A stretch of DNA of 62,152 nt from Steroidobacteraceae bacterium. Lineage in GTDB: Bacteria > Pseudomonadota > Gammaproteobacteria > Steroidobacterales > Steroidobacteraceae. The translations under genes were made by a program, and so were the position numbers. The DNA is taken from positions 1-62,152 of the forward strand of contig JANWJS010000003.1 in NCBI GenBank assembly GCA_025451845.1, read 5' to 3'. Under the pieces are notes generated by a model that worked only from the letters and a program-made list of their open reading frames with translations, made no database searches and was not told the origin of the DNA. Positions 37,901 to 46,154 of this stretch are shown in pieces (position 1 is the first letter of the stretch; each line of letters starts with the position of its first letter).

Positions 37901-38182
37901 ACTTCACTCTTCGATGCAGTCACCACTGCTGCGCGACTGCGACTGCGCCCGATCCTGATGACCTCGTTCGCATTCATTCTCGGCGTGCTGCCGCTGGTCC
38001 TCTCGACGGGCGCCGGTGCGGTGTCGCGGCACGAGATCGGCACCGGCGTGATCGGCGGCATGTTGTTCGCCACCGTGTTTGGGCTGCTGCTGATCCCCGT
38101 CTTCTACGTGACCGTGCGCCGGGTTCTCGGCGACCTGCTGCACCATCCTGCGCCCGCGGCAGGATCCGAATCCCTTCAGTAA
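34994..38182 (+). CDS. RND multidrug efflux pump, HAE-1 family (AcrB/MexB-like)
   Basis: The inner-membrane proton/drug antiporter of a tripartite pump. 1062 residues with the full pattern: MPSFFIERPVFAWVIAILL start, porter domain, GIVVDDAIVVIENVERIM with the proton-relay Asp pair in helix 4, and LAAKNAILIVEFA with the Lys in helix 10. GTG at 34994 has AGGAG upstream. No membrane-fusion protein precedes it and no outer-membrane channel follows, so it must borrow partners or be non-functional. Its end overlaps the convergent TonB receptor gene by 7 bp. Confidence 0.94.
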   Translation: MPSFFIERPVFAWVIAILLILFGGIALRSMGVDSYPDIAPPQVTVTANYPGASAATMESTVTQVIEQQLTGIDNLLYFSSTSGSNGQTVITLTFATGTNPDIAAVQVQNKVNLAQPLLPAEVARQGITVAKASPDILLFIGLESSNPAVDGAQLSDILASQILPEIARIDGVGNTFLLGSEYAVRIWLDPAKLQAYGLSTTQVLNAVEAQNAQFATGAIGADPAIKGQEFTATVSGDKLFTSLRQFRDVILRANGNGSVVTLGDIARISFGPQNYGQAAVFNGKPAGGLGVFLSPGVNALAVADAVKAEMASLARSLPPGVQWSVPYDTTPFITASIHEVLMTLGEAIVLVFLVMLVFLQNLRATLIPTLVIPVALLGTFIGLAVLHYSVNQLTLFGMVLAIGIVVDDAIVVIENVERIMTAEHLEPHAATRKAMKQITGAIIAITVVLTAVFVPSALQPGATGVIYAQFALTIALSMAISAFLALSFTPALCAALLRPERHEGRHLLFRWFDRAFNNTAHAYQGHVGRAVRHAPRWMILFTLVALLSGFLYLRMPTSFVPDEDQGFLLALVTLPPDATLQRTDRVMSEIRSKLQHSPLGKDISGVFQPEGFSFVGTSENVGIVFIKLTDWSKRSQTAMQLIPQVNHLLGTISGAQIFAVNLPTIRGLSRFGGIDLYLLARAGQSHQQLDSAGKTLVAEAARDPMLYQVRENALPSASQLDISVNRKQAASMGLSLSDVYATVDAEIAPLYIDQMSSGGRIKRVYIQDEPKYRMDPDALHQLYTPSADLPLNSSRSGAPGTSSPTGPDDMIPLSSVIDAKWTVGPAVQQRYDGYPALEIVGNPGPGFTTGQAMGSVQHIIGKSLPPGYSADWTGQSYQELLSGNSAPELMGLSILVVFLGLAALYESWSVPVAVLLVVPLGLLGMITFCMLTHVPNDIYFKIGLVTVIGLAAKNAILIVEFAVQSQAAGTSLFDAVTTAARLRLRPILMTSFAFILGVLPLVLSTGAGAVSRHEIGTGVIGGMLFATVFGLLLIPVFYVTVRRVLGDLLHHPAPAAGSESLQ

Positions 38183-40479
38183 TGGAACCGGTAGCGCAGC
38201 TCGGCGTAGATCTGGAACGGATCGTTCCAATGCACGCCGCCGAAAGTCAGGCTGTTGTCGGTGAGCAGGTGGCGGTTGGTGAGGTTGAGACCCGTCAGCG
38301 ACAGCTGCAGGTCCGGACTGATGTTGCGGCCGACGGTCAGGTCGAGGACCACGTAGCTCGGCAGATGGCTCGGCGGCGAGTTGCCGTTGGTGAGGCCCGA
38401 ATTAAGCGCCAGATTGCCGCCGACGAAGAACCGCCGCGGCAGATCCGCCTGGTAGCCGAGAGCGAGCGTGTTGCGCTGATCGTGATCGAGTCCGCGGCCG
38501 GGAGTACCGCATTCCGTGCCCGCAACCCGCAGTCCGCCGGTGATCGTGCCGAAGCATTCCGCCGTCTGGTTCGAGTAGGCGAGGTGCACCTGTCCGTAAC
38601 GCCAGAGGGGCGGTGAGCGCAGCGTGAGCTCGCGCCCCTCGATGAGCGCCCCCTGATCCGTGATCGGCAGGTAGAGGTCGGATTCGCCGATCGGGTTGTG
38701 ATCGAAGAAATTGCTCGCTTGAGTGATGAAGAAGTCCGTCCCGATGGTCCAGCCCCTCAGCGGGATCGTCAGACCGAACTGCCGCTCCTTGTCGCGCTCG
38801 CCGTGCAGGGCGAGGAATGAAGTATCTTGCGCCGTCGCATAGGCGACGAAGGGGCCCGAGAGCGTCTCGAGCGGCGGCGCCTGGTAGTACTTGCCCCAGA
38901 AGGCGGAAAGCACCCAGCCGAGGCGCGGCAGGGTCACGGTTGCACCGTACCGCGGGTCGGTCGCGTTCTCGGTGACGGCGCCCTGGAAATGGGTCTGGCG
39001 CACGCCCGCCGACAGGCCGAGCCAGCTCGCAGCCTCGAAGGTATCCTGCACCCAGGCGGCGAGGAGCGAGGCGGTGGGGTCCTCCAGCTGCATCACCGCA
39101 GGCCCGCTGCCATCGGTGGGCGTCAGGTTGAAATCGGCCTGATCCTGCTGGGCGAAGCCGTAGACGCCGGCAGCGAGATGATTGCGGCTCCCGCCCATGC
39201 GCAGATTCTCCTCGGCGCCCTCGAATTGCGAGCCGTGATGAAAGGTGGTCACGATCGGATAGTCGCCGGCGCCGCCGTCATAATCCGCGCGCGCGAAGTG
39301 ATACATCAGCGAGCTCGTGAGCACCGCGTCGTTCGTGAACGTGTGCGCCCAGGTCAGCAGCGCGAAGTTGTCCGCCTCGCCCTGCTCGTCGCCGAGCTGC
39401 CCGGCGCAAATCGGGTCGTTGGCAAGTGGCGCGGTGCAGTCCGGTATCTGGTAGTCGTCCTGGCGCAACTGGGCAACGAGGCTCACCGCATCCTGCGGAC
39501 TCGGCTCGTACTGCAGGTTGGCGAAGGCGCCGTATCCCTTCGTCTGGTCGTGAATCACCTCGGACACGGGGGTCTGCAGCCCGAGATCGCTGCGATTGCC
39601 TTCGAGGCTCGCGTAGTACGCGAAATCGTCCGTGTGACTCCCTGCGCTCACATAGTCGTCGGTTTGGCCGAAATTCCCGGCCGTGACGGCGAGCTCCGCC
39701 TGGTTCTCGCCGCCAAAGCCGGTTTTCGGGATGACGTTGAAAATGCCGTAGGTGCGGTCGCCCTCATCGGCCTGGTAGCTGCCGCGCTCGGCGCTCAGGG
39801 TCTGGATGTCCTGCGGGTCGATCTGCGGTCCCAGACTCTCGGCGATGTTGGTGTTCGGAATCTCGACCCCGTCGATCAGCCAGCTCGTCTGATGACCGCC
39901 GCGGATGTGCAGCATGTCATGCGCTTCGTACGCCCCCGGAACGTAGTCGCTGATCATGGCGAGACTGTTGACGTTGCCCGCTCCGGGCGTAAGCTGGATA
40001 TCCACCTGACTGATGAGCGTGATCGGCGTCACCGAGGCAACGAGCGGCCGCTGCGCCGCGGCCCGCACCGTCACCTCGGACAGCTCACCGCGGCGCTGCA
40101 ACAGGATCCGGGGAACCGGAAAGTAGCCGGACTCGACCGTCACCGGCTGTGTAGAGGTCATGAACCCCTCGCCGGCGACGAAGAGCTGGTAGGTACCGAC
40201 TGGCACGTTTGGCAAGTCGAAGCGGCCCTCTTCGTCGGTCTTCACGGTCTGGACCGCGCCGGAGGCCAGCGACTGCAGCGTGACGTGCGCCCCCGGCACC
40301 GGTTTGGATTGCGCATCCTGCACCGTGCCGCTGATGCTGCCGAACGCGGAAGCCCAGACATGGGCGGGCGCGAGCAGGCTCGCCGTGAAGAACCAGAACA
40401 GCGCGTATAGGGCGGTATGCGCCCGGTACGCGCGAGCAGGAAACCCAGATCTCACACCAACTCTCCCGCGGGCCACCAT
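38176..40479 (-). CDS. TonB-dependent outer-membrane receptor with N-terminal carboxypeptidase-regulatory-like domain
   Basis: 767 residues. After a signal peptide (cleavage probably after AHVWASA) comes a CarboxypepD_reg-like domain (GSISGTVQDAQSKPVPGAHV, DEEGRFDLPNVPVGTY), a plug (MLHIRGGHQTSWLIDGVEIP) and a beta-barrel ending in the aromatic ELRYRFHY. Last gene of a likely operon with a lipase-like lipoprotein, OmpW and a DUF2946 protein upstream. Substrate not determinable; no FecIR pair is adjacent. Confidence 0.9.
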   Translation of the reverse strand: MVARGRVGVRSGFPARAYRAHTALYALFWFFTASLLAPAHVWASAFGSISGTVQDAQSKPVPGAHVTLQSLASGAVQTVKTDEEGRFDLPNVPVGTYQLFVAGEGFMTSTQPVTVESGYFPVPRILLQRRGELSEVTVRAAAQRPLVASVTPITLISQVDIQLTPGAGNVNSLAMISDYVPGAYEAHDMLHIRGGHQTSWLIDGVEIPNTNIAESLGPQIDPQDIQTLSAERGSYQADEGDRTYGIFNVIPKTGFGGENQAELAVTAGNFGQTDDYVSAGSHTDDFAYYASLEGNRSDLGLQTPVSEVIHDQTKGYGAFANLQYEPSPQDAVSLVAQLRQDDYQIPDCTAPLANDPICAGQLGDEQGEADNFALLTWAHTFTNDAVLTSSLMYHFARADYDGGAGDYPIVTTFHHGSQFEGAEENLRMGGSRNHLAAGVYGFAQQDQADFNLTPTDGSGPAVMQLEDPTASLLAAWVQDTFEAASWLGLSAGVRQTHFQGAVTENATDPRYGATVTLPRLGWVLSAFWGKYYQAPPLETLSGPFVAYATAQDTSFLALHGERDKERQFGLTIPLRGWTIGTDFFITQASNFFDHNPIGESDLYLPITDQGALIEGRELTLRSPPLWRYGQVHLAYSNQTAECFGTITGGLRVAGTECGTPGRGLDHDQRNTLALGYQADLPRRFFVGGNLALNSGLTNGNSPPSHLPSYVVLDLTVGRNISPDLQLSLTGLNLTNRHLLTDNSLTFGGVHWNDPFQIYAELRYRFHY

Positions 40480-40514
40480 GGCCCGCTTGCGAACGACCGA
40501 TCAGCGCAATGAGA

Positions 40515-40919
40515 TCAGAAGGCAGCGGGAGGGGCGCGGGCCTGGGGAAGGTGAACGAGACGGATGCCGGACGGGGCCAACACCGTGACGGTAACGACCG
40601 CGACGAGCGAGAGCACCAGAAGCAGGGTGGCGAGCAGGAGCGGCGGCGGCGCCGAGCTGAACCCGGTGGTGAAGGCACAATAGCCTGCGTCCATCAGGCT
40701 GTGCCCAGGATGCTGCTGCGGCGGCATCGGGGTGCCGCCGGACATGGGCATGGAGTGGCGCATGCTCCGGCCCTGCAGGAGGGCATCCGGAAAGCCGCCC
40801 GGACAGATCATGAGCGACAGCGTCCCGTCCCCGGCCGGCATGAAGCCCAGCGGGATGAGAGCTCGCAGCGCGAACGCCAGTAGCACGGCCCAAACGAGCC
40901 GCGCACGAGTCGTGACCAT
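40515..40919 (-). CDS. DUF2946-like small membrane/periplasmic protein
   Basis: 134 residues, with an N-terminal hydrophobic segment and FMPAGDGTLSLMICPGGFPD, then a Met/His-rich stretch (SMRHSMPMSGGTPMPPQQHP) and GYCAFTTG, followed by a C-terminal membrane segment. This matches DUF2946 proteins, which often sit next to TonB receptors and may handle copper; the Met/His run is compatible with metal binding. 35 bp before the TonB receptor gene on the same strand. Confidence 0.75.
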   Translation of the reverse strand: MVTTRARLVWAVLLAFALRALIPLGFMPAGDGTLSLMICPGGFPDALLQGRSMRHSMPMSGGTPMPPQQHPGHSLMDAGYCAFTTGFSSAPPPLLLATLLLVLSLVAVVTVTVLAPSGIRLVHLPQARAPPAAF

Positions 40920-40955
40920 GCTCCTCAGGATACTACGCGCGCACTCCCCGCGCTC

Positions 40956-41648
40956 TCAGAACGAGTATCCCGCCGAGAGCACTACTGTATTCGGCCAGAA
41001 ATGAACTTCGGAGGTGCGGATGATGCCGGCGGTGTCCGCCGTCAGCCTGCTGTTGACCCGGGCGACCGAGTACGAGGCGTACACGTGCCAGCGATCGTTG
41101 AGCTCATAACTCAGCCCGGCGGTCGCGGCGGGCCCGACGGATGACGGCAGGGAGATCGAGGTGGGACCGCCGCTCGCCGCGTTGCCCGCCGCCGTCGATT
41201 GGCGGGCGATGAGCTTGGTGTAGTTCACGCCGGCACCGACATAGGGCCGCAAGCGGGAGCTCGGAGAGCGGAACACGTATTCCAGGAGCACCGTGGGCGC
41301 CAGCCAGCGAGCCGTGGAAATGGTCTGCCCGTTGTAAGGAACCGACCCGAGCCTTGCCGGCCCCCTGCCCTCCGTCTTGGTGAGCGGCGGGTACCCGAAC
41401 GCCACCTCCAGGTCGAAGTGGGTCGAGAGTGAGCGCACATATGCAACATACAGCGTCTCGACATTGTCGAGGTGCACGTTGAGTCCCGGCGGAACATAGG
41501 GCCCCGAGATATCGCTTGCATTGGCGTCGTAGTGCACGAAATAGACCCCGAGCCGCACGTCGTTCGGCCCGGCCTGATCGGCGTAGGCCCCCGAAGCGGC
41601 GAGCGCGGCAGCAACCCCGAGCGCCAGAGTCACGATTTTCTTCTGCAT
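40956..41648 (-). CDS. ompW: OmpW-family outer-membrane protein
   Basis: OmpW is an 8-stranded barrel thought to let small hydrophobic molecules through the outer membrane. 230 residues: signal peptide ending ASGAYADQ, then family segments NDVRLGVYFVHYDANASDIS, PTVLLEYVF, LRPYVGAGVNYT and the barrel end PNTVVLSAGYSF with terminal Phe. It follows the lipase-like gene by 18 bp. Confidence 0.92.
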   Translation of the reverse strand: MQKKIVTLALGVAAALAASGAYADQAGPNDVRLGVYFVHYDANASDISGPYVPPGLNVHLDNVETLYVAYVRSLSTHFDLEVAFGYPPLTKTEGRGPARLGSVPYNGQTISTARWLAPTVLLEYVFRSPSSRLRPYVGAGVNYTKLIARQSTAAGNAASGGPTSISLPSSVGPAATAGLSYELNDRWHVYASYSVARVNSRLTADTAGIIRTSEVHFWPNTVVLSAGYSF

Positions 41649-41666
41649 GATCGTCCCTCGCCGACC

Positions 41667-43265
41667 TTACGGAACTTGCGCAAAGAAGCCGCGGGCCGCC
41701 ACCATACAGAACGGCGCCTCGGTGGTGTGGAAAGAGGCGACTGCTTGCGCGCCGTTCGCGGCGACGAGCTGCGCCTCCGTCTGCTGCAGCCCGACCTGCA
41801 GTGGCGCAAAGGGGTTGCCGGCCTGCGGCGCCGCATTGAGGTCGAGCACGCTCACCAGGCCACCCGCGACGTACGGGCTCCACAACGCCGCCATGATCTG
41901 CGTGTTCTGGAAGAAGACCGTCGGATCCTGATCTCCGCCGCACATCAGCATCGGCTCCATCGGGAACCAGGGGCTGGAACGCATGTCGTTCAACTCCAGG
42001 TCCTTGCGCAACCCGACCATCGAGGTCGCGGCGGGCGCCACATTCGCCGCGCTGAGCGTGCCGCCGGCGATCAGCGTCATCTCCGCCTGGTCCGGATTGG
42101 CGACCGCATCATCCACGTAACCCACACGATAGGTATCGCTGATCAGGTAGGGACTGCCGAATCCCGTATCAAACAGGGCCGCCTGCGAGGCCGTGTACGG
42201 CGGGCTCGCCGGCAGGGCGAGCAGCTGGTCGGCCCCCGCGTCCAGAGTCGCATTGCCGGTCGCGGACTTCGGCGTGGAGATGTCGAACAGCGCCGTCTCC
42301 GGCAGTTTGCCGCTCGAGATCAAGGTCGCAATCGGGGTTGTGCTCGGCAGCAGCGTGTCAATACCGCTCGCGTAGGTCGAGGAGTAGAGGTCCGACGTCT
42401 GTGTGTACACGTTGCCGTAGGCCTTCTGATAGCCAGTGGTCAACAGCGGCGCGAGCACCGTCGAATCAATATTTACCTGACCGAAGAATATGGCATCGAG
42501 TTGCGCCTCCAGCGCATACGGTCCGGAAGCCGGCGCCGACGCAGTGACGGCATCGCCGGCCGCCTGCATCGCCTTGACGGTTGCCATCGCGACGTAGCCG
42601 CCCTCGGAATAGCCGGTCACAAACAACTTGCCGTTGTCGCTGGTATTCGGAGTGAACGTGGTGAGCAGCGCGCTGCGGGCAGCCTCCAGCGCGTCCCTCA
42701 TGACGTTCGCATTCTGGTTCCCAACCAGGTAGGGGTGATAGCCGAGCGTCGAGATGTCATAGCCGAGGTAATTCGGAGCCACCACGATGTAGCCTTGCGC
42801 GGCGAATACCGCGGCGACCAAGGCCGACTCCCCGTTGGCGGAGTTCGCGGTATCGCTGATGGCCGCGATGTTATAGGCCGCGTCGGTCGCGCTGCCGTGC
42901 GCGTACAGCACGATGGGCCGCGGACCCGTGCAGGGAGCCGCGGAGCCGGTGGGCACCATCAGCGCGCCGGAAGCGAGCTGTGCGGAGTTGTCGGTTCCTG
43001 TGGTCCAGTACTTGAAGTAGTAGAAATCCACCCCGCAGGCCGGCGTGCCGGCTAGTTGCAGCAGCTGCGGGCCCGAGGCGGTCGCATTGAGCTGCGCGGC
43101 AAAGTCCGTCGCATTCACCGAGGCGACCCGCAACGGCGGGTTGTCGATGAGAGTACCGTGCTGATCGGAGGTCGCGACCTTGCCCGTCGGGCTGTTCGTG
43201 CCGCCGCACGCAGTGAGACCAAGGGCCACGACGGCCGTCCCGAGCACGCCAATCTTCCGCAACAT
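41667..43265 (-). CDS. Secreted lipase/esterase-like alpha/beta hydrolase lipoprotein
   Basis: 532 residues with a lipoprotein signal (MLRKIGVLGTAVVALGLTAC, lipobox LTAC). The alpha/beta-hydrolase nucleophile elbow is GYSEGGYVA (GxSxG), preceded by IVLYAHGSA (oxyanion-hole region) and followed by GGDQDPTVF (likely catalytic Asp) and late His residues. Resembles the secretory lipase/prolyl-oligopeptidase-like group. Start ATG 43265; a much longer open frame continues upstream through moeB antisense-free sequence but in the wrong frame for it, so it is rejected. First gene of the lipase-ompW-DUF2946-TonB run. Confidence 0.85.
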   Translation of the reverse strand: MLRKIGVLGTAVVALGLTACGGTNSPTGKVATSDQHGTLIDNPPLRVASVNATDFAAQLNATASGPQLLQLAGTPACGVDFYYFKYWTTGTDNSAQLASGALMVPTGSAAPCTGPRPIVLYAHGSATDAAYNIAAISDTANSANGESALVAAVFAAQGYIVVAPNYLGYDISTLGYHPYLVGNQNANVMRDALEAARSALLTTFTPNTSDNGKLFVTGYSEGGYVAMATVKAMQAAGDAVTASAPASGPYALEAQLDAIFFGQVNIDSTVLAPLLTTGYQKAYGNVYTQTSDLYSSTYASGIDTLLPSTTPIATLISSGKLPETALFDISTPKSATGNATLDAGADQLLALPASPPYTASQAALFDTGFGSPYLISDTYRVGYVDDAVANPDQAEMTLIAGGTLSAANVAPAATSMVGLRKDLELNDMRSSPWFPMEPMLMCGGDQDPTVFFQNTQIMAALWSPYVAGGLVSVLDLNAAPQAGNPFAPLQVGLQQTEAQLVAANGAQAVASFHTTEAPFCMVAARGFFAQVP

Positions 43266-43441
43266 GCTCTGCTCCCCGGGCCCGGCGGCTGCGGTTACCC
43301 CCCGCAGTCTTGAGTCGCAGGTCCCTGTATCGTGGCGCAAAGCATACACCGTCTCGGGGCGGCGTATAGGGGGCACCTTCCGTGCCATCGCCGTTGCGGT
43401 GGCGCAACAGCAGGCGGGCGCAAGCAGGGCCGCGCCGGCTC

Positions 43442-44584
43442 TCAGCCGGCTGCGACCTCGAAGAGCGGATCGACGTCCGCGGCCCACGCGAGCAACCCGC
43501 CCTCGAGGTGCGCCGGCGCCTCGATGCCGCCGCGCAGGGCGAGCGCGCAAGCCGCGAGGCTGCGGCGGCCGCTGCGGCAGAGGAACACCGGAGTGCTGCC
43601 GGCGGCCGCCAGCTCGGCGAGCCGGCGCTCGAGGTCCGCCAAGGGAATGTTCCGCGCCCCTTGCAGATGGTGGGTCGCGAATTCGTTGGGCTCGCGAACA
43701 TCGACCAGGACTAGGCCCGCCCTCTGCCGCTCCGAGGCCAGCAGGCCGCGCAGAGCGGCGGCAGTCAGGCGGCGCACGCGGGCGAGGGCCGCGGAGTCGT
43801 AAACCTCGCCCGCATCCCGGGGCGCCGTGATCGTCGGATGCTCGCCGCACACAGCGCAGTCGGCTCGCCGCGTGACCGGCAACTCGACGAAGCGCAGCTC
43901 CAAGGCATCGTAGGTCAACAGGCGGCCGACGAGCGGCACGCCGATGCCGGTAATGATCTTGACCGCCTCGGTGGCCTGAATCGCCCCGAGCACGCCGGGA
44001 AGGACACCGAGCACGCCCGCTTCCGCGCAACTCGCGACGACGCCTTCCTCCGCCGCGGGGAAGAGACATCGGTAGCAGGGACCCTGTCCGGGAAGATAGG
44101 TCAGCGCGTGACCCTCGAAGCGGTGAATCGCCGCCGAGACGAGCGGTTTGCCGAGCAGCACACAGGCATCGTTGATCACGTAGCGGGTGGTCAACCGGTC
44201 GGTGCCGTCGAGCACGAGGTCATAGTCACGCAGCACCTCGAGTACGTTTGCCGCTAGCAGAGTCAGCGTGTGCGCGGCGACGGTAATGTCAGGATTGAGC
44301 GCCAGCAGGCGCTCACGGGCCGCCTCGGTCTTCGGCCGCCCCACAGCTGCGCTATCGAACAACACCTGCCGCTGCAGGTTGGAAAGCTCCACGCGGTCGC
44401 AGTCGACCAGCCCGAGCGTCCCGACCCCCGCCGCGGCGAGATAGAGCGCCGCGGGCGAGCCGAGCCCCCCCGCCCCGATCACCACGACCCGCGCGCGCTG
44501 CAGCCGCTCCTGGCCGGCTCGCCCCACCTCAGGCAGTGCGATGTGCCGGTGGTACCGCGCCAGCTCCGCGGGCGAGAGCGTCAC
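43442..44584 (-). CDS. moeB: E1-like adenylyltransferase (MoeB/ThiF type) fused to a rhodanese domain
   Basis: Such enzymes adenylate the C-terminal Gly of a ubiquitin-fold sulfur carrier and, with rhodanese, thiolate it. Residues 1-245: ATP loop GAGGLGSPAALYLAAAGVG, VELSNLQRQ, the SCAEAGVLG cysteine region, and two zinc CxxC pairs (CYRC and CAVC). Residues 275-380: rhodanese with LVDVREPNEF and active Cys in FLCRSGRRS. It lies 3 bp after the MoaD-like gene. MOCS3/Uba4-like layout. Confidence 0.9.
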   Translation of the reverse strand: MTLSPAELARYHRHIALPEVGRAGQERLQRARVVVIGAGGLGSPAALYLAAAGVGTLGLVDCDRVELSNLQRQVLFDSAAVGRPKTEAARERLLALNPDITVAAHTLTLLAANVLEVLRDYDLVLDGTDRLTTRYVINDACVLLGKPLVSAAIHRFEGHALTYLPGQGPCYRCLFPAAEEGVVASCAEAGVLGVLPGVLGAIQATEAVKIITGIGVPLVGRLLTYDALELRFVELPVTRRADCAVCGEHPTITAPRDAGEVYDSAALARVRRLTAAALRGLLASERQRAGLVLVDVREPNEFATHHLQGARNIPLADLERRLAELAAAGSTPVFLCRSGRRSLAACALALRGGIEAPAHLEGGLLAWAADVDPLFEVAAG

Positions 44585-44587
44585 GGC

Positions 44588-44854
44588 TCATCCCCCGCTC
44601 AGGGCGCAAATCACGTGCACCACATCGCGCGAGCGTACAGGCTGTGAGAGCGCCGTCACTTCGTCGGTGTTGACATACATGCGGATGTGCCGGCGAATGC
44701 GGCTCTGCTCGTCCACCATACGGAAGCGGATGCCGGCAAAGCGTTGCTCGAGGCTAGCCAACACCTCGTCGAGGGTGGCGCCCTCAGCGGGAACCGTTGC
44801 GGCGCCGGCCGTGTAGGAACGCAAGGGGCTCGGGATGCGGACAGTGCAGCTCAT
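44588..44854 (-). CDS. MoaD/ThiS-type ubiquitin-fold sulfur carrier
   Basis: 88 residues ending exactly in ...VHVICALSGG, with the free diglycine tail needed for adenylation and thiocarboxylation. Beta-grasp pattern with VPAEGATLDEVLASLEQRF and IRMYVNTDEV. It is directly between the propeller gene and the E1-like gene. MoaE, the usual MoaD partner, is absent, so the role may be other than molybdopterin synthesis. Confidence 0.88.
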   Translation of the reverse strand: MSCTVRIPSPLRSYTAGAATVPAEGATLDEVLASLEQRFAGIRFRMVDEQSRIRRHIRMYVNTDEVTALSQPVRSRDVVHVICALSGG

Positions 44855-44880
44855 GATGGCTTGCGCTCCTGGCGCGACTC

Positions 44881-45996
44881 CTACACCGCGTGGGTCACCG
44901 AATAGATCTCCGGCAGGTGACGCCCGATGCAGCGCCAGCTCTCGCCGTCGTTGGCGCCGGCCCAGACTTCCCCGCCCGTAGTGCCGAAGTAGATGCCGAG
45001 CCGCGGAGTGCGGCCGTCGGTGCACATGGCCTGACGCAGCACCGTGAGCCACGCCTGGGATTGCGGCAGCCCGCGGTCGCAACGCCGCCAGCTCTTGCCG
45101 CCGTCGCTGGTGCGATACACCGCGGGCTTGCCCGCGATCGAGGTGCGCGGCCAGACCGTCTGGCCGTCCATCGGCAACACCCACGCGGTCTGCGGATCAG
45201 CGGGGTGCAGGACGATGGGAAAGCCTATGTCGCCCACCTGCTTCGGCATGGCGCGGCCGATACGCACCCACCGCCGCTCGGGGCGGTCGAGCCGATAGAT
45301 GCCGCAGTGGTTCTGCTGATAGAGCCGGTCCGGCGCGCGCGGATGGACCGCAACACAATGCGGGTCGTGCCCGTAGAGGGCATTCGGGTCCGGCAGGAAG
45401 TCCGCGGCGCAGCCCTCGTTGAGGGGCGCCCAGTCCGCGCCGCCGTCGGTGGACTCGAACACCCCGCCGGGGGAGGTCGCGATGTACAGGCGCTTGGGGT
45501 CGCGCGGGTCGATGTTGATCGAGTGCGTCAGCTCCCCGTCCGGCGTGCCGTTGCCGGGGAACCATTTGGGCCGCAGCGCGTGATCGTTGAACCCGGCGAC
45601 GGGTTGCCAGCGCTCGCCGCCGTCCTCGGACCGGAAGAGACCGGCCGGGGCCGTTCCGGCGTACCACGTACCGCGCTCCGAGGAGTGTCCCGGCGTCAGC
45701 CAGAAGACCCGCTCCACGGCGCGCGCCTGCGCACCATCGGACGCCTTGCGAAAAGCCGGCGGCTGGGCCGCCTCCCGCCAAGTGCGGCCGCCGTCACTGG
45801 AGCGGTACACGGTCGGGCCGAGGTGCCCCGTCTTGGCGGCGATCAGCACCACCTTCGGCGCGCGCGGATCCTGCACGACGTGGTGGATGATGTGCCCGAG
45901 AAACTGCGGGCCCGAAAGCTTCCAGGCGCGCCGGCGGGCGGCGGGCCGCAGCATGAATGCTCCCTTGCGGGTGCCGATCCAGAGAGCGGTGGTCAT
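44881..45996 (-). CDS. BNR/Asp-box beta-propeller protein
   Basis: 371 residues with four Asp boxes: YRSSDGGRTW, FRSEDGGERW, FESTDGGADW and YRTSDGGKSW, spaced as in sialidase-like or photosystem-assembly-type propellers. No signal peptide (MTTALWIGTRKGAFML), so it is probably cytosolic. It lacks a recognisable sialidase Arg triad. It ends 26 bp before the ubiquitin-fold gene and forms one unit with it and the E1-rhodanese gene; probably a substrate or scaffold of that system (inference). Confidence 0.82.
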   Translation of the reverse strand: MTTALWIGTRKGAFMLRPAARRRAWKLSGPQFLGHIIHHVVQDPRAPKVVLIAAKTGHLGPTVYRSSDGGRTWREAAQPPAFRKASDGAQARAVERVFWLTPGHSSERGTWYAGTAPAGLFRSEDGGERWQPVAGFNDHALRPKWFPGNGTPDGELTHSINIDPRDPKRLYIATSPGGVFESTDGGADWAPLNEGCAADFLPDPNALYGHDPHCVAVHPRAPDRLYQQNHCGIYRLDRPERRWVRIGRAMPKQVGDIGFPIVLHPADPQTAWVLPMDGQTVWPRTSIAGKPAVYRTSDGGKSWRRCDRGLPQSQAWLTVLRQAMCTDGRTPRLGIYFGTTGGEVWAGANDGESWRCIGRHLPEIYSVTHAV

Positions 45997-46069
45997 GGCC
46001 GCGAAGCATCACAGCGCACCACTGAGGTGTCAAATCCAGGCACAGGGAAGTGCGGCGATGGGCCGCAGG

Positions 46070-46089
46070 GTGCGACGCAAGCGTCGCAC
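46070..46089. other. Perfect 20-base hairpin between the YkoP-like and propeller genes
   Basis: GTGCGACG (46070-46077), loop CAAG, CGTCGCAC (46082-46089). On plus it is followed by GGTCTTTT, like an intrinsic terminator, yet no plus-strand gene precedes it. On minus it sits between the stop of one gene and the start of the next. Confidence 0.5.
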
Positions 46090-46154
46090 GGGTCTTTTAA
46101 GGACGGCCACCCCGGGTGCGCGGAGCAGAGACTGCGCCGCGCATCGCTTTCGAA

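Noticed and set aside
38827..40410. 527-codon frame antisense to the TonB receptor
   Set aside because: Shadow frame; the receptor has clear signal, plug and barrel signatures.
43266..44069. Upstream extension of the lipase-like frame through moeB
   Set aside because: It would overlap moeB in another frame; the lipoprotein signal starting at 43265 fixes the true start.
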